Source: an uncultured Flavobacteriaceae bacterium
GTDB taxonomy: Bacteria; Bacteroidota; Bacteroidia; Flavobacteriales; Flavobacteriaceae
Length of the DNA: 38,870 bases
NCBI GenBank assembly: GCA_913061125.1
Contig: CAJXUB010000016.1
Coordinates: 1-38,870 of the forward strand
Direction of reading: 5' to 3'
Below the pieces are notes generated by a model, which was not told where the DNA came from, made no database searches, and saw only the letters and a list, made by a program, of their open reading frames with translations. Positions 25,193-33,852 of this stretch are shown in pieces. Every line of letters begins with the position of its first letter. Position 1 is the stretch's first letter. Position numbers and translations under genes: made by a program.

Positions 25193-25879
25193 ATGAAACG
25201 ATTTTTTGCTGAATTTTTTGGGACATTTTGGTTGGTTTTTGGGGGCTGTGGTAGTGCTGTTTTTTCTGCAACCTATCCTGAGCTGGGTATTGGTTTTGTT
25301 GGGGTTGCTCTTGCTTTTGGACTTTCTGTTTTGACCATGGCCTACGCTGTGGGGCATGTGTCAGGAGGGCATTTTAACCCCGCGGTTTCGTTTGGGCTGT
25401 GGGCTGCTGGCCGCTTCAAAGGGAAATATCTCTTGAGCTATATAGTGTCGCAACTTTTAGGGGCTTTTGTAGCTGCCGCCGCCTTATTTTTAATCCTCAG
25501 CGGGAAACCTGGATTTGAGGGTGTTGGTGGTTTTGCCGCCAATGGCTATGGTGCCTTATCGCCAGGGGGGTACTCCATGACTTCAGTTTTAATTGCTGAG
25601 TTTATTTTAACTGCTTTTTTTCTAATTATCATCCTGGGAAGCACCAGCAAGTGGGCGCATACAAAGTTCGCCCCTGTAGCTATTGGTTTTGGACTCACCC
25701 TCATACATTTGATTAGTATTCCAATATCAAACACGTCGGTAAACCCCGCCCGATCCACAAGTCAGGCCTTGTTTGCTGGTGGTGATTATTCGGCTCAACT
25801 TTGGTTGTTTTGGTTGGCTCCAATAGCTGGTGCCATCATAGCCGGATGGGTCTGCAAAGCCAGTAAAAAAAGCGATTAG
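25193..25879 (+). CDS. aqpZ: Aquaporin Z
   Basis: This is a water channel of the MIP family, 228 residues with six membrane helices. Both pore motifs are intact: NPA at N62 ([10 protein letters not shown]) and at N184 (NTSVNPARS). The selectivity-filter residues F42, H172, T181 and R187 agree with water-specific AqpZ rather than a glycerol channel. The ATG at 25193 ([10 protein letters not shown]) is preferred to a TTG two codons upstream. The gene is a single unit, divergent from the sigma operon. Confidence 0.96.
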   Translation: MKRFFAEFFGTFWLVFGGCGSAVFSATYPELGIGFVGVALAFGLSVLTMAYAVGHVSGGHFNPAVSFGLWAAGRFKGKYLLSYIVSQLLGAFVAAAALFLILSGKPGFEGVGGFAANGYGALSPGGYSMTSVLIAEFILTAFFLIIILGSTSKWAHTKFAPVAIGFGLTLIHLISIPISNTSVNPARSTSQALFAGGDYSAQLWLFWLAPIAGAIIAGWVCKASKKSD

Positions 25880-25891
25880 GTTTAAAAGAAA

Positions 25892-26899
25892 TCACAAAAT
25901 ATTAACTTCAGCTTCCAAAGATATTCCAAAAATGGCCTCTATGGCTTTTTGAATATTGACTGAGAGTTGCAAAATATCTTGTCCTGAGGCACCACCGTAA
26001 TTCACAAGTACCAGCGCTTGATTGTTATGAACACCATATTGGCCAAACGATTTTCCCTTAAATCCTGCTGTTTCTATAAGCCAACCCGCAGGAATTTTAA
26101 CCTCACTTTCCGAAACAGCGTAGTGGGGTAAGTTTGGGAATTGAGACTGAAGGGCTTTAAATTTCGAGCTTGAAACCACTGGATTTTTAAAAAAACTACC
26201 ACTATTTCCAATGGTTTTGGGGTCGGGTAGTTTGGATTGTCGAATTGCAATAACAGCTTTGGACACATCCTGAACAGTTGGTCTGGTGACCCCCATAGTT
26301 TCCAATTGGTTGGAAATGGCACCATAATTGGTTTTTATCATATGATTTGAAGAAGTCAGCTCAAAGGTTACCGAAGTAATAACGTATTGCCCTTTAATAT
26401 CAGATTTAAAAACAGAATTACGGTACCCAAATTTACAGTCTGCTTTTGAAAAAGTTTCTAATTCTAAAGTTTCCAAATGAAGCGCCTCGCAGCTTAAAAA
26501 AACATCTTTTAACTCTGCGCCATACGCCCCAATATTTTGAATGGGTGCTGTACCCACATTTCCTGGAATAAGGGATAAATTCTCTAATCCTCCAAGATTT
26601 TGACCAAGGGTCCAAAGTACAAAATCGTGCCAATTTTCTCCAGCAGCTACTTTGACTGTTGTTGTTGTTTTATTTTGTTCCAATATTTCAATCCCTTTGA
26701 AATCAACATGAACCACAAGCCCTTCGATATTTTTGGTTAACAGAACATTACTTCCTCCACCAAGGATTAAAAGGTTGGAGTAGTTTGTTTTTAAAACAGT
26801 TTTCAAATCTTCTAAACCCTCTACAGAGGCGAAAGACTCTGCTTGGACATCGATCCCAAAGGTGTTGTAAGGTTTCAGTGAAATATTGTGTTGAATCAT
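25892..26899 (-). CDS. murB: UDP-N-acetylenolpyruvoylglucosamine reductase
   Basis: MurB makes UDP-MurNAc for peptidoglycan synthesis with FAD and NADPH. It has 335 residues, the type I (E. coli-like) length. FAD motifs GGGSNVLLT and IPGNVGTAPIQNIGAYG, the GYRNSVFK Tyr-loop segment, the catalytic Ser in IGNSGSFFKNP, PAGWLIETAGFKG and the C-terminal Glu (EAEVNIL) are visible. The ATG overlaps the stop of the aminotransferase (ATGA). Confidence 0.97.
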   Translation of the reverse strand: MIQHNISLKPYNTFGIDVQAESFASVEGLEDLKTVLKTNYSNLLILGGGSNVLLTKNIEGLVVHVDFKGIEILEQNKTTTTVKVAAGENWHDFVLWTLGQNLGGLENLSLIPGNVGTAPIQNIGAYGAELKDVFLSCEALHLETLELETFSKADCKFGYRNSVFKSDIKGQYVITSVTFELTSSNHMIKTNYGAISNQLETMGVTRPTVQDVSKAVIAIRQSKLPDPKTIGNSGSFFKNPVVSSSKFKALQSQFPNLPHYAVSESEVKIPAGWLIETAGFKGKSFGQYGVHNNQALVLVNYGGASGQDILQLSVNIQKAIEAIFGISLEAEVNIL

Positions 26900-28092
26900 T
26901 GCCGACTGTCATAGGCCTTGAGCCCTTGTTTTAAAATTTCAACAGAAGCCATTAAATCTTCTTTTTTAAGAACATAAGCAATTCGAACTTGACTTTTCCC
27001 CAGGCCCGGTGTGGAGTAAAAACCTGCGGCTGGGGCAATCATTATGGTCGCATCATTAAGTCTAAATTCTTCCAACAGCCACCGTGCGAAATCGTCGGCG
27101 TCCTGAACGGGGAGTTCAACCACGCAATAAAATGCTCCGGTGGGTGTAGCCACTTTTATTCCTTCAATGCTGCTCAGTTCCTGAATCAGAATATTTCGGC
27201 GTTCGACATATTCCTCAACGACGTTTTCAAAATAAGAAATTGGGGTATCCAAGGCGGCTTCGCTTGCGATTTGAGCATAGGTTGGTGGCGATAATCGAGC
27301 TTGTGCAAATTTTAGAGCAGTATCTCTCACCGATTTATTCTTTGTAACAAGGCATCCGATTCGAGCCCCGCACATGCTGTAACGTTTGGATACTGAATCA
27401 ATCATAATGGCATGATTCTCAAGCCCCTCTATGGCCATGATGGAGTGGTGTTGTTTTCCGTCGTAAGTAAATTCTCTATAAACTTCGTCAGCAATCAAAA
27501 ATAAATCGTGTTTTTTGACCAATTTTGCCAGTTGTAAAATTTCATCCTGGCTGTACAGATAACCTGTTGGGTTTCCTGGGTTACAGATTAAAATAGCTTT
27601 GGTTTTTTCTGTGATTAAAGCTTCAAAAGTAGCAATGGGCGGTAGGGCAAAATTTGTTGACAGCTTAGAAACTACGGGAACAATATTGATGCCTTGAGCG
27701 GTTGAAAATCCATTATAATTGGCATAAAACGGCTCTGGGATAATAATTTCATCTTTAGGATCCATGATGCTTCCAAACGCAAATAACAGTGCCTCACTTC
27801 CGCCTGTGGTTACTATGATGTCTGCAGATTCAACTGAAATACGGTGATTTTGGTAGTAGTTTGCTAGTTTTTGTCGGTACTGTTCTGACCCCTCGGATCG
27901 GCTGTAGGCCAACACATCAATGGTGTTGTTTTTGACGGCTTCCAATGCAATTTTTGGCGTTTCGATGTCCGGCTGACCAATATTGAGGTGATAGACATGA
28001 ACCCCTTCAAGCTTGGCCTGTTCAGCAAAGGGTACCAATTTCCGTATGGGTGAGGACGGCATGGTTTGACCTTTTTTAGAAATCGTTGGCAT
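26896..28092 (-). CDS. PLP-dependent class I/II aminotransferase
   Basis: This is a 398-residue fold-type I aminotransferase of the aspartate aminotransferase superfamily. VTTGGSEAL, the cofactor-binding NPGNPTGYLYS, ADEVYREFTYDG and the PLP lysine in SVSKRYSMCGARIG are present. It resembles the aspartate or aromatic aminotransferases called AspC-like in Bacteroidota; the amino donor cannot be fixed. It is coupled to murB by a 4-base overlap. A link to the kynurenine pathway is not supported by position. Confidence 0.94.
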   Translation of the reverse strand: MPTISKKGQTMPSSPIRKLVPFAEQAKLEGVHVYHLNIGQPDIETPKIALEAVKNNTIDVLAYSRSEGSEQYRQKLANYYQNHRISVESADIIVTTGGSEALLFAFGSIMDPKDEIIIPEPFYANYNGFSTAQGINIVPVVSKLSTNFALPPIATFEALITEKTKAILICNPGNPTGYLYSQDEILQLAKLVKKHDLFLIADEVYREFTYDGKQHHSIMAIEGLENHAIMIDSVSKRYSMCGARIGCLVTKNKSVRDTALKFAQARLSPPTYAQIASEAALDTPISYFENVVEEYVERRNILIQELSSIEGIKVATPTGAFYCVVELPVQDADDFARWLLEEFRLNDATIMIAPAAGFYSTPGLGKSQVRIAYVLKKEDLMASVEILKQGLKAYDSRQ

Positions 28093-28117
28093 CGTGTAGA
28101 ATCTATGGGTTTATTTA

Positions 28118-28125
28118 CAAATGTA
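28118..28125 (-). promoter_or_regulatory. -7 box TACATTTG for the aminotransferase-murB operon
   Basis: This is a consensus match on the minus strand, 25 bases before the ATG. A TTG lies 14 bases upstream, closer than usual. Confidence 0.45.
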
Positions 28126-28168
28126 TTTTAAAGTTTATCCAAAATAAAATAGAATTTCAAAATTACAT

Positions 28169-28193
28169 AAAAAAAACACCTCATTTGGAGGTG
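28169..28193 (-). terminator. Terminator after the DUF1573 gene
   Basis: On the minus strand CACCTC, loop CAAAT, GAGGTG is followed by an eight-T tract. It lies 24 bases after the DUF1573 stop. Confidence 0.9.
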
Positions 28194-28216
28194 CTTCTTA
28201 AAAATTCAGGGTTCAA

Positions 28217-28642
28217 TTATTTTTCCACAACGCTTTTGGGTTTGGATTTCATTACACTGGATTTATTGGGGTCTATAACAGTGCCTTTAATTTTGAGGGC
28301 AACCGTTGGTGTATCCGCGTTTGATGTTACTGTGATGGTTTTTCGAATGGGCATCACCCGATTGGTATCGTATTTAACCTGGATTTCTCCCGATTCACCA
28401 GGGAGAATGGGTTTTTCTGGTTTTTTGGGAACAGTACATCCGCAACTGGATTTTACTTTTGAAACAATTAGGGGTGCATTTCCTGTGTTTGTAAATTTGA
28501 AAACTCGAACCCCGTCGGCTCCTTTTTCAATGGTTCCGTAATCAATAACAGTCGATTCAAATTCAATTTTGGCAACCTTATTTTGCGCCTGAACTTGCAG
28601 CCCAAAAAAGCCCAACAATAGTAGTGTTAAAATGTTTTTCAT
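28217..28642 (-). CDS. Exported DUF1573 domain protein
   Basis: This is a 141-residue protein. A Sec signal peptide ends at QA-QN (about residue 20), followed by one DUF1573 Ig-like (ASH/MSP-type) domain. The family signature is clear: DYGTIEKGADG, FKFTNTGNAPLIVSKVKSSCGCTVP, LPGESGEIQVKYDTN. The C-terminal tail is basic and unstructured. Proteins like this are abundant in Bacteroidota envelopes; the function is unknown. The gene is monocistronic and bounded by its own terminator. Confidence 0.93.
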   Translation of the reverse strand: MKNILTLLLLGFFGLQVQAQNKVAKIEFESTVIDYGTIEKGADGVRVFKFTNTGNAPLIVSKVKSSCGCTVPKKPEKPILPGESGEIQVKYDTNRVMPIRKTITVTSNADTPTVALKIKGTVIDPNKSSVMKSKPKSVVEK

Positions 28643-28737
28643 GGTCGTTTTTTTATGTTGAATTGTAAATTTAGAGACTTTTTGATAAAATCAAAAGATT
28701 GTCCTCATATAATTCCATATTTTTAATTTTAAAGAAC

Positions 28738-28794
28738 CCAAAATATGAGTACTTTTGTTGTTTTGAAGACAATAACCGTACCAAAATATGAGTA
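28738..28794 (+). repeat. 14-base direct repeat around the valS start
   Basis: The sequence ccaaaatatgagta occurs at 28738-28751 and 28781-28794, 43 bases apart. The second copy contains the valS ATG; the first contains an ATG in another frame. It looks like a small duplication of the translation start region. Confidence 0.75.
28750..28757 (+). promoter_or_regulatory. -7 box TACTTTTG upstream of valS
   Basis: This is a consensus match 30 bases before the valS ATG at 28788. It lies partly within the first copy of the direct repeat. No TTG box at the expected distance. Confidence 0.45.
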
Positions 28795-31418
28795 TCCCAT
28801 CTAAGTATGATGCAAAAAAAGTAGAGCAGAAGTGGTATCACTACTGGATAAAACACCAATATTTTCAGTCCAAACCCGACAATAGAACGCCCTACACCAT
28901 AGTCATCCCACCTCCCAATGTTACTGGAGTTTTACACATGGGGCATATGCTCAACAATACCATTCAGGATGTGCTCATTCGACGAGCTCGGTTGAAAGGG
29001 AAAAATGCCTGTTGGGTACCAGGTACAGATCACGCTTCCATAGCGACTGAAGCCAAGGTGGTGGCAAAGCTCAAAGAAAAGGGTATCGAAAAGAATGATC
29101 TCACAAGAGACGAATTTTTGGCTCACGCATGGGAGTGGACGCACGAATATGGTGGTGTTATTTTGAACCAGTTAAAAAAATTGGGATGTTCTTGCGATTG
29201 GGATAGAACCAAATTTACACTGGATGACGACATGAGCGAATCGGTCATTTCTGTTTTTGTAGACCTCTACAATAAGGGTCTGATTTACAGAGGATACCGA
29301 ATGGTAAATTGGGACCCAAAAGCACAAACAACCCTTTCCGATGAGGAAGTTATTTATGAAGAACAACAAGGTCATTTGTATTATGTTGAATACAACATTG
29401 AAGGCAGTTCAGACCGCCTTACGATTGCAACGACAAGACCAGAAACCATTTTGGGCGACTCCGCTATTTGCATCAACCCCAATGACGAACGTTTTTCGCA
29501 CCTCAAAGGTAAAAAGGCCATAGTACCGCTCTGTAACAGAGTAATTCCTATCATCGAAGACGAATATGTCGATATGGAATTTGGTACGGGATGCCTAAAA
29601 GTTACCCCAGCGCACGACGAAAATGACAAAATCTTGGGCGATAAACACAAGCTCGAGGTCATAGATATTTTCAATCCCGATGCTACCCTCAACAGTTTTG
29701 GCTTACATTACGAAGGTCAAGATCGTTTTGAGGTAAGAAAACAAATAGCCACCGAACTGAAAGACCAAGGCCATCTTGTGAAAATTGAAAATCACACCCA
29801 CAAAGTGGGAACTTCCGAGAGAACCAAAGTAGTTATTGAACCCCGTTTGTCGGATCAGTGGTTTCTCAAAATGGAAGATTTGGCAAAACCAGCTTTGGAG
29901 GCGGTTTTGGAGGATGAATCCATTAGACTATTTCCCAAAAAATTTAACAACACCTACCGTCATTGGATGGAAAATATCCGCGATTGGAATATTTCCAGAC
30001 AATTATTTTGGGGCCAGCAAATTCCGGCCTACTATTACGGCGATTCTAAGGACGATGTTGTAGTGGCTAAAACAAAAGAAGATGCATTGAAACTGGCCAA
30101 AGAAAAAAGTAAAAACCCCAAGTTAACAGCTGAAGATTTGAAACAAGATCCCGATGTACTTGATACCTGGTTTTCGTCTTGGTTGTGGCCAATTTCGGTA
30201 TTTGATGGCATTCGGAATCCGAACAACGACGAAATTAACTACTATTACCCCACCAACGATTTAGTCACTGGTCCCGATATTTTATTTTTTTGGGTCGCCA
30301 GAATGATCGTTGCAGGATTTGAATTTAAAGGCCAAAAACCCTTTGAAAATGTCTATTTAACAGGCCTAGTTCGAGACAAACAACGCCGCAAAATGAGTAA
30401 GTCATTGGGCAATTCTCCGGATGCTCTAAAATTAATCGAAGATTTTAGTGCCGATGGCGTTCGAGTGGGACTCCTGCTGAGTTCTGCAGCAGGCAACGAT
30501 TTGCTCTTTGATGAGGCGCTTTGCCAACAAGGAAAAGCTTTTGGAAATAAAATTTGGAATGCCTTTCGATTGATTCAAGGCTGGAAGGTTGAACCAATAG
30601 ATCAACCCGAATATGCCCAAAAAGCACTCGATTGGTACGATGCTAAATTTCAACAAATTCTTACCGAAATTGAAGATCAATTCAACAAATACCGACTCAG
30701 CGATGCTCTGATGGCCATTTACAAACTGGTATGGGACGATTTTTGTTCCTGGCTTTTGGAAATGATTAAACCAGAGTATGGTCAACCTATTGATGAAACA
30801 TCTCATAAAAAAGTGGTCCATTTGTTGGAACAAAATCTTAAAATTTTACACCCTTTTATGCCTTTTCTGACAGAAGAAATTTGGCATTATTTAAAAAACA
30901 GAACACCAGAAAGTGCCTTGGTTGTTGCATCGTGGCCCCAAACAAAAGATTACAATGCTCAATTGTTGCATAATTTTGAAATCACGAAAGAGGTCATTTC
31001 TGGAATTCGAAACTTAAGAAAACAAAAGCAAATTCCGTTCAAAACCTCAGTTGAAATGCAGGTGTTGAACAAGGCCAAATACACCACTCAGTATGACGGA
31101 CTCGTTGCCAAACTTGGTAATATTTCCCAAATAAAGTATGTTGACGCTTCGGTAGATCAAGCTTTTTCATTCAGGGTAGGCGCGAGTGACTATTTTATTG
31201 TTGCCGACATTGATTTGGATGTGGAGGCCGAAATCTCCAAAATTGAAGAAGAACTGCGCTACACTGAAGGGTTCTTGAAATCGGTTCAAAACAAACTATC
31301 CAACCAGCGTTTTGTGACTAATGCTCCTGAACAAGTTGTTGCAAATGAAAAGAAAAAAGAGGCCGATGCCATAGCCAAGATCGAAACGCTAAAATCCAGC
31401 TTGAGCGGTCTGAAATAA
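28788..31418 (+). CDS. valS: Valyl-tRNA synthetase
   Basis: This class I synthetase charges tRNA-Val and has an editing domain. It has 876 residues. The HIGH motif is HMGH (residues 50-53, in PPPNVTGVLHMGHM) and KMSKS lies near residue 535 in RKMSKSLGN. The CP1 editing insert contains TTRPETILGD, followed by the tRNA-binding anticodon domain and a C-terminal coiled coil (from about residue 810) typical of ValRS. The start is set by the ATG in the repeat. Confidence 0.98.
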   Translation: MSIPSKYDAKKVEQKWYHYWIKHQYFQSKPDNRTPYTIVIPPPNVTGVLHMGHMLNNTIQDVLIRRARLKGKNACWVPGTDHASIATEAKVVAKLKEKGIEKNDLTRDEFLAHAWEWTHEYGGVILNQLKKLGCSCDWDRTKFTLDDDMSESVISVFVDLYNKGLIYRGYRMVNWDPKAQTTLSDEEVIYEEQQGHLYYVEYNIEGSSDRLTIATTRPETILGDSAICINPNDERFSHLKGKKAIVPLCNRVIPIIEDEYVDMEFGTGCLKVTPAHDENDKILGDKHKLEVIDIFNPDATLNSFGLHYEGQDRFEVRKQIATELKDQGHLVKIENHTHKVGTSERTKVVIEPRLSDQWFLKMEDLAKPALEAVLEDESIRLFPKKFNNTYRHWMENIRDWNISRQLFWGQQIPAYYYGDSKDDVVVAKTKEDALKLAKEKSKNPKLTAEDLKQDPDVLDTWFSSWLWPISVFDGIRNPNNDEINYYYPTNDLVTGPDILFFWVARMIVAGFEFKGQKPFENVYLTGLVRDKQRRKMSKSLGNSPDALKLIEDFSADGVRVGLLLSSAAGNDLLFDEALCQQGKAFGNKIWNAFRLIQGWKVEPIDQPEYAQKALDWYDAKFQQILTEIEDQFNKYRLSDALMAIYKLVWDDFCSWLLEMIKPEYGQPIDETSHKKVVHLLEQNLKILHPFMPFLTEEIWHYLKNRTPESALVVASWPQTKDYNAQLLHNFEITKEVISGIRNLRKQKQIPFKTSVEMQVLNKAKYTTQYDGLVAKLGNISQIKYVDASVDQAFSFRVGASDYFIVADIDLDVEAEISKIEEELRYTEGFLKSVQNKLSNQRFVTNAPEQVVANEKKKEADAIAKIETLKSSLSGLK

Positions 31419-31432
31419 GCCTGGGATTAATC

Positions 31433-31696
31433 CTAGTCGTTACGCAAATAATTTTTAGCTAAAGCGATATACTCCCTTTTGGCCTCATCTTGAGTCATGT
31501 TTTGCACTTGAAATAGTGCATTGGTTTTAAAAGCATTTATGATGGCTTTACTGCTGTTGGGACGACCGTAGTTTTTAGTGGCAATTTTATAAAAGGCATA
31601 TAATTTTAATAGAATGTCCGCAGGGAATGGGGCCTCGTGGTTGTTGATGCGTTCAACCGCTAAATTAAATTCAGTATCCAGATCTTTTTTTGTCAT
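31433..31696 (-). CDS. Acyl-CoA-binding protein
   Basis: This is an 87-residue four-helix ACBP that binds medium and long acyl-CoA esters. Family positions are recognisable: LKLYAFYKIATKNYG around the acyl-CoA-binding Tyr and Lys, then KAIINAFKTNALFQ and TQDEAKREYIALAKNYL. The canonical W of the KxxWxAW helix is missing (it reads INAFKT). The ATG at 31696 lies one base after the psd stop, so it is the last gene of the rsfS-psd cluster, next to lipid genes. Confidence 0.9.
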   Translation of the reverse strand: MTKKDLDTEFNLAVERINNHEAPFPADILLKLYAFYKIATKNYGRPNSSKAIINAFKTNALFQVQNMTQDEAKREYIALAKNYLRND

Positions 31697-31697
31697 T

Positions 31698-32345
31698 TTA
31701 AAATGCAGCAATAATACTTTCTCCGCCTTTCACCTTTTGATTTAATTGGACCTGAACATCTGTATTCAAAGGAAGAAATACATCCACCCGAGAGCCAAAT
31801 TTGATGAATCCAGCATCGCTCCCCTGAATAACGTTTTGATCCGTTTTGGCGTAGTTCACGATGCGCCTGGCTAGGGCCCCAGCGATTTGGCGGTACAAGA
31901 CTTTTCCTACGGCAGAATTTTCAACAACGATGGTCGTTCGTTCATTTTCTTCACTGGATTTTGGATGCCATGCCACCAAGTATTTCCCGGGGTGGTATTT
32001 ACTAAAAAGGACTTTTCCTCCAATGGGGTATCGGGTGACGTGGACATTGAGGGGCGACATGAATATGCTCACTTGGAGCCGCTTATCTTTGAAATATTCT
32101 GTTTCTTCAACTTCTTCAATAACAACCACTTTTCCATCCACAGGCGATACTACTGTGGTATCGTCCAGTTTTGTGTGGCGTTTGGGATTTCTAAAAAATT
32201 GTAAAATCAATATCAGAAGACCAAGAAGAGCAATCTGAATGGTTTTTACGAGCCATGGAGTCTCGATGGCGTCAATCAATAGAAATATTCCACCAACTAC
32301 AAGGAGTGTGACTAAAATAATTTGTTGTCCTTCTTTATGAAACAT
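31698..32345 (-). CDS. psd: Phosphatidylserine decarboxylase, short membrane form
   Basis: Psd makes phosphatidylethanolamine from phosphatidylserine with a pyruvoyl group made by self-cleavage. It has 215 residues, the short type found in Bacteroidota. Two membrane helices lie in residues 8-50, then SPVDGKVVVIEE, MSPLNVHVTRYPIGG, YHPGKY and the cleavage site G184-S185 in IKFGSRVDVFLP. The start overlaps the end of cdsA by 11 bases. Together with cdsA it forms a phospholipid unit. Confidence 0.96.
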   Translation of the reverse strand: MFHKEGQQIILVTLLVVGGIFLLIDAIETPWLVKTIQIALLGLLILILQFFRNPKRHTKLDDTTVVSPVDGKVVVIEEVEETEYFKDKRLQVSIFMSPLNVHVTRYPIGGKVLFSKYHPGKYLVAWHPKSSEENERTTIVVENSAVGKVLYRQIAGALARRIVNYAKTDQNVIQGSDAGFIKFGSRVDVFLPLNTDVQVQLNQKVKGGESIIAAF

Positions 32346-33156
32346 AATTTAAAATCCTTAAAAACAAATATACAAAAGGTGCCGCAACGATGGCACTATC
32401 CAATCGGTCTAATATTCCGCCGTGTCCAGGGATGAGCGAGCCGCTGTCTTTGACTTCGGCTTGGCGTTTGTATTTGGACTCAATTAAATCTCCAATTGTA
32501 CCAAAAATACTGACTATTACACTAATAATCAACCAGTTAGAAAATTCAAGTTCGTTGGTAAGTGTAAAAATTAGATAGCTGCCTAGGGCTGCAAAAAATA
32601 CCCCACCCAAAAATCCTTCTACTGTTTTTTTGGGGGAAATGCTTTCAAATAATTTTTGACGGCCAAAATTTTTACCTACCAAATAGGCAAAACTGTCATT
32701 AATCCAAATTAAGGTGAACATTCCAAGAATGATATTGGGGTTGTAACGGCCAAAGTTATTCGCTATTAAATACAGAAAAACCAGTCCGCTACTGATGTAA
32801 AATGTGGTGTTGATGAAACGGTTTGTTAATAATTTCGGCAAACTCTTTTTTGAAAATAAATCGCGAATCAAAAAGCTCAAAACAAAAATACTGAGGACTT
32901 GAAGTATTTGAGACGATTCATCCAATCCTTTGGGTGTTGAAAAAATTAAATCCCAAAAACCAAACAGCACAAATAGCAGGCTAAAAATGACATAGGATAG
33001 CCTGTTTTTTTGTTGTATGAGTCTGTTAAATTCAACCAAACTCTCTATTCCGAATCCAAATAAAATCCCAAAGAAACTGTAGGGGTTTTGGACTGCCACC
33101 ACGATAATCGCGACAAACAGAACTCCAGAAATTGCTCTTGTTGTAAATTCTCTCAA
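32335..33156 (-). CDS. cdsA: Phosphatidate cytidylyltransferase
   Basis: CdsA makes CDP-diacylglycerol, the precursor of all phospholipids here. It is 273 residues, with about eight membrane segments. The family signature near the C-terminus is complete: ESKYKRQAEVKDSGSLIPGHGGILDRLDS. The start is probably a TTG at 33156 (then REFTTRAISG), 7 bases after the stop of the LUD gene. The in-frame codon one position upstream is ATT, and no ATG is available between the stop and the conserved region. Confidence 0.94.
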   Translation of the reverse strand: MREFTTRAISGVLFVAIIVVAVQNPYSFFGILFGFGIESLVEFNRLIQQKNRLSYVIFSLLFVLFGFWDLIFSTPKGLDESSQILQVLSIFVLSFLIRDLFSKKSLPKLLTNRFINTTFYISSGLVFLYLIANNFGRYNPNIILGMFTLIWINDSFAYLVGKNFGRQKLFESISPKKTVEGFLGGVFFAALGSYLIFTLTNELEFSNWLIISVIVSIFGTIGDLIESKYKRQAEVKDSGSLIPGHGGILDRLDSAIVAAPFVYLFLRILNYVS

Positions 33157-33163
33157 AATGGTC

Positions 33164-33772
33164 CTATAAATCTTCCAACAAAAGTAGATATAAATTTTTG
33201 GCGCTGCTACCATAGCTCATGAAGTTTTTTTCGTCTTCAATTTTGAAATGCTTTATGGTTGTAATATTTGAGGGGATTTTTTTTCTGTTTTTGGTCTTAA
33301 TTCCCTTCAGTCCCTCGCCAATGGTTCGAACGATTTGACTGGTACTGGCAAAAACAATAAAATTGGCGGGCAATTCAGGGAGTTTTTTTTCGGCAATTTG
33401 ATTTGATGATATCAAAATTGAGCCGTTGCTTGCAATCAAAAATTCGCAGGTCGTAAATAGTACATGACCTTTATTGGGGTCATTAGTCACCTCCCACGGG
33501 ATATTTTGAAATTGTTTTTCGAGAGTTTTATTAAAAATTAATGCTTGTTTATTTTGCCACTGATTTTCTTCTAAAATCTGATTCAAGCAATCCAAAATTT
33601 CGTCCATGTTTTCACAATACAGAAATTTGCCACCATTATTGTTAAAATTAATGGTAAAGACTTCGTCCTCTGGGTCATTGGTCTTGGGAAGGTACTTATT
33701 ATCTTGGTTGGTGTCGGAATTTTCGTCCTGCTTTTGAGCTTTGGCTTTAAATATTTTACGAAACAGGTTCAT
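33164..33772 (-). CDS. LUD domain (LutC/YkgG-like) protein
   Basis: This is a 202-residue protein. The first 40 residues are charged and low-complexity (KAKAQKQDENSDTNQDNK). The remainder is a LUD-domain fold: CENMDEILDCLNQ, then TTCEFLIASNGSILISSNQIAEKKLPELP, IVFASTSQIVRTIGEGLKGI and YLLLLED. LUD proteins are known from lactate utilisation (LutC), but lutA and lutB are not present and the context is ftsH-cdsA-psd. The function here is therefore unknown. Confidence 0.87.
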   Translation of the reverse strand: MNLFRKIFKAKAQKQDENSDTNQDNKYLPKTNDPEDEVFTINFNNNGGKFLYCENMDEILDCLNQILEENQWQNKQALIFNKTLEKQFQNIPWEVTNDPNKGHVLFTTCEFLIASNGSILISSNQIAEKKLPELPANFIVFASTSQIVRTIGEGLKGIKTKNRKKIPSNITTIKHFKIEDEKNFMSYGSSAKNLYLLLLEDL

Positions 33773-33799
33773 TCAAAAAGAGCGCATTTATCAATAAAC

Positions 33800-33807
33800 C
33801 AAATATA
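33800..33807 (-). promoter_or_regulatory. -7 box TATATTTG for the LUD-cdsA-psd genes
   Basis: This is a consensus match on the minus strand, 27 bases before the LUD ATG, in the gap after ftsH. It suggests the lipid genes can be expressed apart from ftsH. No clear -33 box. Confidence 0.45.
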
Positions 33808-33852
33808 TAAATTTAACCTAATTTTTTGGCTTAATTTTAAGTAAATTTTACG

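Noticed and set aside
26896-28092. The aminotransferase as kynurenine aminotransferase linked to the kyn operon
   Set aside because: It is more than 9 kb away in a different operon with murB, and its motifs fit generic aspartate-type aminotransferases.
28745-28804. Valine-containing leader peptide as an attenuator of valS
   Set aside because: No terminator or antiterminator hairpin follows it, and the promoter -7 box lies inside it. Kept only as a low-interest finding.
31421-31436. Near-perfect palindrome CTGGGATTAATCCTAG between valS and the acyl-CoA-binding gene
   Set aside because: Both stop regions are close, but there is no T-tract and the stem is only eight pairs with no loop, so I do not call a terminator.
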